The notes under the pieces were generated by a model, which was given only the letters and a program-made list of their open reading frames with translations, had not been told where the DNA came from and ran no database searches. From Bacteroidia bacterium (GTDB lineage Bacteria; Bacteroidota; Bacteroidia; Flavobacteriales; Flavobacteriaceae): a stretch of DNA of 64,000 bases. This document shows positions 43,743-49,954 of this stretch, one piece after another. The first letter of the stretch is position 1. Every line of letters begins with the position of its first letter. The stretch covers positions 1 through 64,000 of the forward strand of contig JAUIMB010000014.1 of the NCBI GenBank assembly GCA_030432635.1. Reading direction: 5' to 3'. A program made the translations under genes and the position numbers.

Positions 43743-44543
43743 TTATTTTATTCTTGAATTGAGAAAGGTATCAAAATCAAAATTGGATAGTTTATTAACT
43801 AACCCATTATAAAGTTTATCGAATGATTCCCTATTCCTAGCCTTGTATGTTTTCCTATCGTAAATATTAGATATTTCAGAGTTGATAGACTTCATCGCTT
43901 TGTTTTGTTCATAATTGAAGTTCTTTTCAATGAAGTGATTTTTGTCAGTATTGCTGAAATCAAGATAGCCTAGATGCTCTAAAATCAATAATAAAGAGAT
44001 ACTGTTCTTTTTTGATAAATTAATCACAACTTTACCAATTTCTGGGTGATTAATAAATTGGGATTTGGTCTCATCGCCAGTTGCACTCATTGTCAAATTA
44101 GCAATATCTTTTGTTGTTAGGTAGTCAATATTGCTATATAGATTATACAAAAATGAATGAATTTTCTTTAGAGTTGTTTGTTGAGCAAGCATAGTGGAAT
44201 TTATAACTTTATGCGTCCAATCATGGCTTTCTCTAAGTTTGTTTTCTTTTTTTGCCATTAAGTAATTGACACGTAACAGGTCTTTATTCTTATTAATCGA
44301 ATTATGGTATGATGCTGTTTGACTGTATAAAAAATCAATAAGCTCTTTATCTACTTTATTATCTGCTAACAATAATGTGAAATATTCGTTGAAGCTAATG
44401 TGCAAGTTAATGTAGTAGTCTTGTTTTAGATTTCCAATATCTATACCGTTATAAGTAAAGTCTTTTAAATCTTTATCTTCTTTGAATTTGCTTTCACCTA
44501 TCTTCTTTAGAGTATTTTTGAGTTTCGCTACCGTAGATTTCAT
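43743..44543 (-). CDS. unknown element protein between integrase and HTH gene
   Basis: The 266-residue protein is helical and Lys/Asn-rich, with no signal peptide. Its position and its C-terminal half (LLLILEHLGYLDFSN, FIEKNFNYEQN, IYDRKTYKARNRESFDKL) are vaguely like RteC-type regulators of Bacteroidota conjugative elements, but the match is too weak to name it. It starts 32 nt after the integrase stop on the same strand and is probably cotranscribed with it. Confidence 0.65.
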   Translation of the reverse strand: MKSTVAKLKNTLKKIGESKFKEDKDLKDFTYNGIDIGNLKQDYYINLHISFNEYFTLLLADNKVDKELIDFLYSQTASYHNSINKNKDLLRVNYLMAKKENKLRESHDWTHKVINSTMLAQQTTLKKIHSFLYNLYSNIDYLTTKDIANLTMSATGDETKSQFINHPEIGKVVINLSKKNSISLLLILEHLGYLDFSNTDKNHFIEKNFNYEQNKAMKSINSEISNIYDRKTYKARNRESFDKLYNGLVNKLSNFDFDTFLNSRIK

Positions 44544-44575
44544 CTTATTGAATTTTATACTACAATATACATAAA

Positions 44576-45811
44576 CTATGAAAGTATTTTCTTTAATCTA
44601 GTTGTTTGACGCTTTATGTCTTTATCTTGTAATTTAGCGTAGTGTTGTGTTTGTTTTGTAGTTCGGTGACCCATTAATTTAGAAACATATTCAAGTGGCA
44701 CATCGTTACCCAAACATATAGTAGTGGCAAAAGTATGTCTGCTTACATACCATGTTAATTTTTTATTGATTTTTGCTAAATCACCAATTTCTTTAAGGTA
44801 TTCATTCATTTTCTGATTACTATAATTAGGCAATAATCTATTGTCGTTTATACATCTAGGGTCATTCTTATATTTGTTTATAATTCTTCTAACAGGTGGT
44901 AATATTTCAATATTAGAATCTACACCAGATTTTTGTCTTTTAGTTCTAATCCACTCGTCACCATCATCGTCAATATGAATATTTGACCACCTTAATTTCA
45001 TTGAATCTACGGGAGCATAAGAAGTATAGCAACTAAACATAAAAATATCTCTAACAGTATCTAAACGAACGGACTCAAAATTTAAATCTTCTATTCTTTC
45101 GAGTTCTGTTTTTGTCAAAAATACAGTATCAACTTTTTCAAGCTTCTTATCATAAACATCAAATGGATTACTTTTAATTACACCTCTTTTCTTAGAATAA
45201 TTAATAATGGTTTTGATGTTAGAAATATATTTAACAGTAGTGTTGTTGCCGATGCCATATTTATTTAGATGAGGTTTTTCATACCTTAAATAGCTGTCAA
45301 AATCATAAACAAATTCCCTGTTGATTTCCGACAAAGGAATGTCATTTATACTATATTTTAGTTTAATAAATTCTTTAATAGTTCTTCCGACTTTCTCATA
45401 TTTCTCTAAACTTCTTGGACTAACTTCATTTTTAGAAACTCTCTTTTTAAAATTATCGTTATGAATTTTCACTAAAGAGTTTAGAGTGATTTTCTTTTGG
45501 CTAGATTTACCTAAATAAGCATTTTTCAATTGTAAAGCTGAAACAACATTAACACCTTCTTTCTTTAGCTTCAAAAACACATCATCTAACTGCATCGGTA
45601 TATTATATATGTAATTTTTTAACGATGCTTCTTTTGGGATTTTATTTGCCTTTAAAAGCATATTTGTTGCTTTCCACCTTTTTGGAGCTATGTACTTTCC
45701 TGTAAACATTGTAGTGCTGGTCGCACCAAATTTGATTTTAGAATATATTGCTACCTCATTATTTCTTTTTTTGTCTTTTTTTAAATAAAAATTCACTGTC
45801 AGTTTACTCAT
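44576..45811 (-). CDS. int: site-specific tyrosine integrase of the element
   Basis: The integrase has an N-terminal arm-binding domain (LTVNFYLKKDKKRNNEVAIY), a SAM-like core-binding domain and a catalytic domain. I use the ATG at 45811 (411 residues); the frame extends 7 codons to a TTG. In numbering from the TTG, catalytic Lys302, Arg365, His389 and Tyr398 are present, but the first catalytic Arg is replaced (CYTSYAPVDSMKL, Ala273) and the His of HxxR is Tyr362. This recalls IntDOT-type integrases of Bacteroidota that lack the first Arg. It lies next to the intact tRNA-Ser and is the likely integration enzyme. Confidence 0.9.
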   Translation of the reverse strand: MSKLTVNFYLKKDKKRNNEVAIYSKIKFGATSTTMFTGKYIAPKRWKATNMLLKANKIPKEASLKNYIYNIPMQLDDVFLKLKKEGVNVVSALQLKNAYLGKSSQKKITLNSLVKIHNDNFKKRVSKNEVSPRSLEKYEKVGRTIKEFIKLKYSINDIPLSEINREFVYDFDSYLRYEKPHLNKYGIGNNTTVKYISNIKTIINYSKKRGVIKSNPFDVYDKKLEKVDTVFLTKTELERIEDLNFESVRLDTVRDIFMFSCYTSYAPVDSMKLRWSNIHIDDDGDEWIRTKRQKSGVDSNIEILPPVRRIINKYKNDPRCINDNRLLPNYSNQKMNEYLKEIGDLAKINKKLTWYVSRHTFATTICLGNDVPLEYVSKLMGHRTTKQTQHYAKLQDKDIKRQTTRLKKILS

Positions 45812-45847
45812 AATATTGTCATTTTTAGTCAAATCAACCTAGTTATG

Positions 45848-45880
45848 TTCACAATTGGTAGTGAATTGTGAACATTGTGA
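45848..45880 (-). promoter_or_regulatory. shared operator, copy upstream of the integrase
   Basis: TCACAAT (45849-45855), then ATTGTGA at 45865-45871 and 45874-45880. Its first two arms also form a perfect 10-bp inverted repeat (45847-45856 with 45864-45873). A TTGATTTG -7-like sequence (45830-45837, minus strand) lies 10 nt away toward the gene, so the operator covers the -33 region. Confidence 0.75.
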
Positions 45881-45906
45881 GTTACCCTAATTTTCATTTT
45901 TGTTTA

Positions 45907-45923
45907 GGGTAACGAATTGGGTA
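45907..45923 (+). repeat. paired GGGTAAC/GGGTA repeats, right integrase arm site (candidate)
   Basis: GGGTAAC at 45907-45913 and GGGTA at 45919-45923 start 12 bp apart in the same orientation as the left pair. A third copy in inverse orientation (GTTACCC) is at 45881-45887. Confidence 0.65.
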
Positions 45924-46054
45924 GTTGTGAAACCAAATATTATGAGCCAAATGAATAATTGAAAATTGGATAGATGTACTATTCAATCACCAACAATTAT
46001 TCATTTTTTAAGAGTTTAAGAATGATTTTTACTTCTAAATCGGTAAGTGAAATA

Positions 46055-46083
46055 AAAAGCCTTGCGTGAAATACAAGGCTTTT
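46055..46083 (-). terminator. terminator of tRNA-Ser supplied by the element
   Basis: A 10-bp stem (46055-46064 with 46074-46083) lies right after the tRNA on the minus strand and is followed by a T-run. It lies on the element side of the attachment repeat. Confidence 0.75.
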
Positions 46084-46173
46084 GGCAGAGAGGAAGGGAT
46101 TCGAACCCTCGATACGCTTTTGGCGTATACACACTTTCCAGGCGTGCGCCTTCGACCACTCGGCCACCTCTCT
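46083..46173 (-). tRNA. tRNA-Ser (anticodon GGA)
   Basis: The minus strand folds as a class II tRNA: acceptor stem AGAGAGG paired with CCTCTCT, discriminator G, D-arm GTGGCCGAGTGG, anticodon arm CACGC-CTGGAAA-GTGTG with anticodon GGA, a long variable arm (TATACGCC...GCGTATC) typical of serine tRNA, and T-arm GGGTTCGAATCCC. The CCA end is encoded. Its last 14 bases up to the first C of CCA form the attachment repeat. Confidence 0.96.
46085..46098. repeat. right attachment repeat (att) inside tRNA-Ser
   Basis: GCAGAGAGGAAGGG lies in the 3' part of the tRNA gene and is repeated at 33566-33579. It covers the acceptor-stem 3' strand and part of the T-arm. Confidence 0.85.
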
Positions 46174-46184
46174 ATTTGAGCATG

Positions 46185-46192
46185 CAAACATA
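46185..46192 (-). promoter_or_regulatory. -7 promoter element of tRNA-Ser
   Basis: On the minus strand TATGTTTG (TAnnTTTG) lies 11 nt before the mature tRNA 5' end. Confidence 0.6.
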
Positions 46193-46231
46193 CAACTCAA
46201 TTTATTTTTATAAAACTAATTATTGGGTTTT

Positions 46232-47263
46232 TTAAGACATTTCGCCTCTCAGTGACGTTTCAAAAATGGTCTTAAAACTCTTTGGTGAAACTTCCTCACC
46301 TAACAAAAACATCAGTTTCGTTACAGCGGCTTCGGTTGTGATGTCCTTTCCTGAAATAACGCCTATCGTCTTTAACTGCGTGCTCGTCTCATATTGTCCC
46401 ATCATAACACTTCCTCCAGAACATTGGGTAACATTGATAACAGGTACACCTCGTTTGACCACATCTCGCAACAAATCCATGAACCATCCTTCCGTTGTTG
46501 TATTTCCCGCACCATAGGTTTCCAATACTATGCCTTTTATATGTTGTAGATTGAAAAGTGGCTTTAAAACAGATTGTGAAATACCTGGAAAAAGCTTGAC
46601 CAATAAGATGTCGGTTTCGAAGGTTTTATGTACGACGAGTTTCTTTCTTAGATTCGGCTTATACAACGCCTCATGCTCTACCTTGAGATGCACGCCAGAT
46701 TCGGCTAAATGCGGATAATTCATCGATTCAAAGGCCTCAAAATGCTCTGCATTTAGTTTTGTTGTTCTATTTCCTCGATATAATTTATATTCAAAGTAAA
46801 GTCCGACTTCCTTTATAACAGGTTTCCCTCTATGTTGCAAGGCAGCCATTTGGATGGAAGTGATAAGGTTCTCCTTAGCATCGGTTCGAAGGTCACCGAT
46901 GGGTAATTGTGAGCCTGTGAAGATAATTGGTTTTGCCAAATTCTCAAACATGAAACTTATTGCTGATGCTGTATAGCTCATGGTATCACTTCCATGAAGC
47001 ACCACAAAGCCATCAAAGTCGTGATAGTTTTTCTCAATGATTTCGGCTATTTGGATCCAATAATCTACATTCATGTTACTGGAGTCAATTGGCTCATCAA
47101 AAGAAATTGCTTCGATTTTACAGTCCAAAAGTTGAAGTTCAGGTATTCGCTTCAACAAATTCTTAAAATTAAATGAGGTCAGTGCACCAGTTTCAGGATG
47201 CTTAATCATTCCAATGGTTCCACCAGTGTACACCAATAATATGTTAGGTTGGAGTGTCGACAT
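46232..47263 (-). CDS. ansA: type I L-asparaginase
   Basis: The 343-residue enzyme hydrolyses L-asparagine to aspartate and ammonia. It has the N-terminal nucleophile motif VYTGGTIGM and the second active-site motif VLHGSDTMSYTASA, and no signal peptide, as expected of the cytoplasmic low-affinity type I enzyme. Its start lies 3 nt after the stop of tatD, so they are one transcript. It is of the bacterial type, unrelated to the plant-type enzyme at 5991. Confidence 0.95.
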   Translation of the reverse strand: MSTLQPNILLVYTGGTIGMIKHPETGALTSFNFKNLLKRIPELQLLDCKIEAISFDEPIDSSNMNVDYWIQIAEIIEKNYHDFDGFVVLHGSDTMSYTASAISFMFENLAKPIIFTGSQLPIGDLRTDAKENLITSIQMAALQHRGKPVIKEVGLYFEYKLYRGNRTTKLNAEHFEAFESMNYPHLAESGVHLKVEHEALYKPNLRKKLVVHKTFETDILLVKLFPGISQSVLKPLFNLQHIKGIVLETYGAGNTTTEGWFMDLLRDVVKRGVPVINVTQCSGGSVMMGQYETSTQLKTIGVISGKDITTEAAVTKLMFLLGEEVSPKSFKTIFETSLRGEMS

Positions 47264-47266
47264 GTA

Positions 47267-48034
47267 CTATATCCCAAATATTTCTTTAGAGTTCTGTGTG
47301 GTAATTTCGGCAATTTTTTCTTCGGAAAGGCTATAAATTTCAGCTAATTTTTCCAACACCTTAATAATGTAACTGCTCTCATTCCGTTTTCCTCGATAGG
47401 GCTTTGGGGCTAAATAAGGCGAATCGGTTTCCAAAACAATATGCTTCAAATCGATAGCCTTCAAAAATTGGTCAATCTTTCCATTCTTGAATGTTGCCAC
47501 ACCACCAATACCCAATTTCATATTGAAGGATATGGCGCGTTCGGCCTGTTCCATCGTTCCTGTAAAACAGTGAAAAATACCAAAGAGTTTATCATCCTTA
47601 ACGGTCTCCAAAACCTCAAAAATTTCATCAAAGGCATCTCGACAATGTATAACAATTGGCAAATCGTATTGTTTGGCCAAATTGATTTGGTGCTTAAATG
47701 CTTCTTTCTGGATGGTTAAGGTCGAAGTATCCCAATATAGATCGATGCCAATTTCGCCAACTGCATAAAAATGACGCTGCGCCAACATCATTTCAACATG
47801 TTCGAGCTCGTCCTTGTAATTAGCCTTGACTGAGGTTGGATGCAAACCCATCATCAGGAACATGTGATCTGGAAAATCGGCTTCAAGCCTCAACATCGCA
47901 TCTGTATGTGACGAATCGATTGCTGGAATAAAGAAACGGGAAACATCTTGAGATAACGCACGTTCTATCATAGCATGTCTATCTGCATCAAAAGCTTCAC
48001 TATATAAATGTGTATGTGTATCAGTAATTACCAT
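47267..48034 (-). CDS. tatD: TatD-family metal-dependent hydrolase/DNase
   Basis: The 255-residue TIM-barrel enzyme has the family metal-binding motifs DTHTHLY near the start, GEIGIDLYWD, PIVIHCRDA, FHCFTG and ETDSPYLAP. TatD proteins act as 3'-5' DNases or phosphoesterases in repair. The gene is transcribed away from the divergent retropepsin-like gene and overlaps no other. Confidence 0.95.
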   Translation of the reverse strand: MVITDTHTHLYSEAFDADRHAMIERALSQDVSRFFIPAIDSSHTDAMLRLEADFPDHMFLMMGLHPTSVKANYKDELEHVEMMLAQRHFYAVGEIGIDLYWDTSTLTIQKEAFKHQINLAKQYDLPIVIHCRDAFDEIFEVLETVKDDKLFGIFHCFTGTMEQAERAISFNMKLGIGGVATFKNGKIDQFLKAIDLKHIVLETDSPYLAPKPYRGKRNESSYIIKVLEKLAEIYSLSEEKIAEITTQNSKEIFGI

Positions 48035-48085
48035 AGCACAAAAATAATTGATTCATTTCATATGCGTTGATAAGTTAGAAGCTAT

Positions 48086-48093
48086 TATCTTTG
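48086..48093 (+). promoter_or_regulatory. -7 promoter element
   Basis: TATCTTTG matches TAnnTTTG and lies 15 nt before the ATG at 48109. It overlaps the TTG that a longer frame would use, which supports the ATG as start. Confidence 0.65.
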
Positions 48094-48108
48094 CGAAAAT
48101 TAAAGTTT

Positions 48109-48549
48109 ATGGACACCTTAAATGATTTCTTATTAGAAAAAGGTTACACTAAAGTCAAGTTAAAACTTACCAAAACAAACCACTTTGAGATCAAGGCGAC
48201 CATAAATGGTGTCAAAGGGCTTTTTATACTCGATACAGGTGCTTCTAATTCCTGCGTTGGCTTTGAAGCCATTGAGACCTTCAAACTTACGGCTAAGGAT
48301 TCCAAGATTAAAGCGGCTGGAGCAGGTGCCATCGACATGCACACCCAAGTTGCCAAAAAAAACACCATTAAGATAGGCAAATGGAAAAAAGATAAAATTG
48401 CCTTGATTCTTTTCAACCTTACTCATGTCAATACTGCACTTACAAACCATAATGCACAACCCGTTGACGGAATTATTGGTGCTGATATTTTAAAGAAAAC
48501 CGATGCCATAATCGATTACGGAAAAAAATATCTGTACTTAAAATTGTAG
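48109..48549 (+). CDS. retropepsin-like aspartic protease (clan AA)
   Basis: The protein of 146 residues has the active-site motif LDTGASNS (Asp42) and a C-terminal GIIGADIL, the flap/partner motif of single-domain retroviral-type pepsins. Such proteins act as dimers. It has no signal peptide, so it should be cytoplasmic. The start at 48109 is chosen because a promoter element lies directly before it. Its substrate is unknown. It stands divergent from tatD and upstream of the orphan response regulator. Confidence 0.85.
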   Translation: MDTLNDFLLEKGYTKVKLKLTKTNHFEIKATINGVKGLFILDTGASNSCVGFEAIETFKLTAKDSKIKAAGAGAIDMHTQVAKKNTIKIGKWKKDKIALILFNLTHVNTALTNHNAQPVDGIIGADILKKTDAIIDYGKKYLYLKL

Positions 48550-48615
48550 TATTATACACCCAATTGATTATTTCTCATTATTTTTAAAGTTGAAACCCTA
48601 TCTAACCACACATTA

Positions 48616-49251
48616 ATGTCTCCCTCAATAATTATAGCTGACGATCATCCATTAATATTAAAGGGTCTTAGTGATTTCCTAATTGAAAAGGAGTTCAATA
48701 TTATCGGAAGTGCCAAAAACGGAAAGGAAGCTTACGTACTTATCAAGGCTCATCAACCAGATATAGCCATTCTCGACATACAAATGCCTATTCTTACAGG
48801 CTTGCAAGTTGCCGAAAAGTGCAAAGCAGAAGGCTTGCAGACAAAGATCATTTTTATCACCTTGGAAAAAAGCGAGGACATATACAATCAAGCCAAAGCC
48901 CTTGGGATTTATGGCTATATACTGAAAGAATTTGCCATTGAGGAAATAGAAGTCTGCATCGCATCAATCCTAAAAAATCGGTCTTACTTTAGTCCTGAAC
49001 TTATCGAGTATCTTGAAATCAAGGAAATACCGAAGGAACTTGAGACACTCACTGACACAGAAATGAAAGTCCTTAAGCTCATTGCGCAAAATAAAACCGC
49101 CAAGGAAATAGGAAATGATCTTTTCATCTCTGACCGTACAGTTGAAAAACACAAAAGCCATATTCGCAATAAGCTTAATCTCGCATCTAAGGCAAACAGC
49201 ATTGTTTTATATGCCAAGGAGCATGAAGAATATTTATCTAAATATACGTAG
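48616..49251 (+). CDS. orphan NarL/LuxR-family response regulator
   Basis: The 211-residue regulator has a receiver domain with ADDH and phospho-acceptor Asp54 in LDIQMP, and a C-terminal LuxR-type HTH (LTDTEMKVLKLIAQN, SDRTVEKHKSHIRNKLN). No kinase gene is adjacent. The first of three copies of a palindromic box overlaps its last codons: the TAG stop lies inside the repeat. The regulator is therefore physically joined to an array of three short transcription units that it probably controls. Confidence 0.93.
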   Translation: MSPSIIIADDHPLILKGLSDFLIEKEFNIIGSAKNGKEAYVLIKAHQPDIAILDIQMPILTGLQVAEKCKAEGLQTKIIFITLEKSEDIYNQAKALGIYGYILKEFAIEEIEVCIASILKNRSYFSPELIEYLEIKEIPKELETLTDTEMKVLKLIAQNKTAKEIGNDLFISDRTVEKHKSHIRNKLNLASKANSIVLYAKEHEEYLSKYT

Positions 49252-49261
49252 AACTACGTAT
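49244..49261 (+). promoter_or_regulatory. palindromic box, array copy 1
   Basis: ATACGTAG-AA-CTACGTAT is a perfect 8-2-8 palindrome inside a longer conserved repeat starting at 49240. It contains the stop codon of the regulator gene. A GATATTTG -7-like element (49284-49291) begins 22 nt after it. Confidence 0.8.
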
Positions 49262-49296
49262 TGATTCCCTTGGATTTAATACTGATATTTGCTTCA

Positions 49297-49367
49297 GCTA
49301 TTAATTCTTATAGGGGAGAATTATACTTTTTAACTCTGGGTTGTGCATACAACCTGGAGTTTTTTTA
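49297..49367 (+). ncRNA. predicted small RNA 1 of the array (about 70 nt)
   Basis: The start is placed about 6 nt after the -7 element. The RNA would end in a 13-bp stem (49332-49344 with 49349-49361, two G-U pairs) with loop GCAT and a T-run. No open frame is present. Its first bases CTATTAAT are identical to those of copy 2. Start and length are predictions. Confidence 0.55.
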
Positions 49368-49403
49368 TTCCAATAATGTTTTACTGTTCATTGCATTCAA
49401 AAT

Positions 49404-49421
49404 ATACGTAGAACTACGTAT
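49404..49421 (+). promoter_or_regulatory. palindromic box, array copy 2
   Basis: Identical 18-bp palindrome inside a conserved repeat of about 25-29 bp (49399-49427). A GAAATTTG -7-like element (49444-49451) begins 22 nt after it. Confidence 0.8.
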
Positions 49422-49456
49422 TGTTTGACATCATTTTATTACTGAAATTTGTAATG

Positions 49457-49526
49457 CTATTAATCAATTTTCCTTATTGTAAAAAAAGGACTTAGGCTCT
49501 TGGTCGCATGATCAAGAGCCTTTTTG
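49457..49526 (+). ncRNA. predicted small RNA 2 of the array (about 70 nt)
   Basis: It starts with CTATTAAT like copy 1 and ends in a strong stem (AGGCTCTTG with CAAGAGCCT, extended inward by three pairs) again with loop GCAT, followed by a T-run. The middle part differs completely from copy 1, as expected for RNAs with a common control but different targets. Confidence 0.6.
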
Positions 49527-49575
49527 TTATATACCGTATCGGTAATGTTAAAAAATAAGACCCAAAACACAAAAT

Positions 49576-49593
49576 ATACGTAGAACTACGTAT
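49576..49593 (+). promoter_or_regulatory. palindromic box, array copy 3
   Basis: Identical 18-bp palindrome within repeat 49571-49600. A weaker -7-like GAATTTTA (49616-49623) again begins 22 nt downstream. Confidence 0.8.
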
Positions 49594-49626
49594 TGTTTGG
49601 TGTTCCATTAATACCGAATTTTACAT

Positions 49627-49718
49627 CAGAGTTATTAAAGTTAGAGGGATTTATTTATTAATAACTCGAATTAATTAGGGTATATAGAGCTCTGGGCTTC
49701 TTTTAACCCAGAGCTTTA
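49627..49718 (+). ncRNA. predicted small RNA 3 of the array, or leader of the small membrane-protein gene
   Basis: The unit ends in a 9-bp stem (49688-49696 with 49707-49715, 10-nt loop) but the T-run is weak, so transcription may continue into the 33- to 36-codon frame at 49752. The -7 element is also the least conserved of the three. Confidence 0.45.
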
Positions 49719-49751
49719 TTGAAAAAAGGGGACAAACAAAAACACAAGGAC

Positions 49752-49862
49752 ATGGAAACAATGAAAAACGATCAAAGCCTTACCAATAAAATTTTTATTA
49801 TCGGTTTAATTATAAGTGCCATATTAATTATATCCATCAACATTTTTGTAAATTTTTTTTAG
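49752..49862 (+). CDS. 36-residue membrane peptide
   Basis: The frame encodes METMKNDQSLTNKIF and then one long hydrophobic helix (IIGLIISAILIISINIFV). An AAGGA at 49746-49750 lies 10 nt before the second ATG (49761), which would give 33 residues. A strong terminator follows. It may be the product of array unit 3, a single-pass membrane peptide. Confidence 0.55.
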   Translation: METMKNDQSLTNKIFIIGLIISAILIISINIFVNFF

Positions 49863-49890
49863 TTAGTTAGTTATTTTATTAGGGAGAAAA

Positions 49891-49927
49891 AAAGCGCAAT
49901 CTCTATTTGTTTAGAGTTGCGCTTTTT
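49891..49927. terminator. bidirectional terminator
   Basis: A 14-bp stem with one bulge (AAAGCGCAA...CTCTA with TAGAG...TTGCGCTTT) has T-runs on both strands. It ends the small array from the left and the odhB transcript from the right. Confidence 0.88.
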
Positions 49928-49954
49928 TGTGTTTAAATAATTCTTTCTACTAAC

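Larger units (their letters stand above)
33566..46098. mobile_element. integrative element inserted in tRNA-Ser(GGA), about 12.5 kb
   Basis: A 14-bp direct repeat taken from the tRNA 3' end flanks the region (33566-33579 and 46085-46098; 12,519 bp between repeat starts). The right end carries a tyrosine integrase pointing away from the tRNA boundary. Inside are a Rep-like HUH protein, HTH proteins and cargo genes, all visibly AT-richer than the host genes. Outside lie ordinary host genes (exbB on the left, ansA on the right). There are no relaxase, coupling-protein or type IV secretion genes, and no capsid genes, so it is not a self-transmissible ICE or prophage; a small integrative mobilisable or satellite-like island fits best. 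Confidence 0.88.

Noticed and set aside
43743-44543. Assignment as RteC-type regulator
   Set aside because: Only position and a few hydrophobic patterns agree; no diagnostic residues could be shown, so it was left as unknown.
33566-46098. Element as self-transmissible ICE or prophage
   Set aside because: No relaxase, TraG/VirD4, Tra or phage structural genes were found among its frames.
46232-47263. AnsA as part of the cyanophycin pathway
   Set aside because: It is a type I asparaginase far from the cluster and cotranscribed with tatD; the plant-type enzyme at 5991 fits the dipeptidase step.
49240-49600. Three regularly spaced repeats considered as a CRISPR array
   Set aside because: Spacing is about 160-170 bp, each interval holds a promoter-like element and a terminator, and no cas genes are near.
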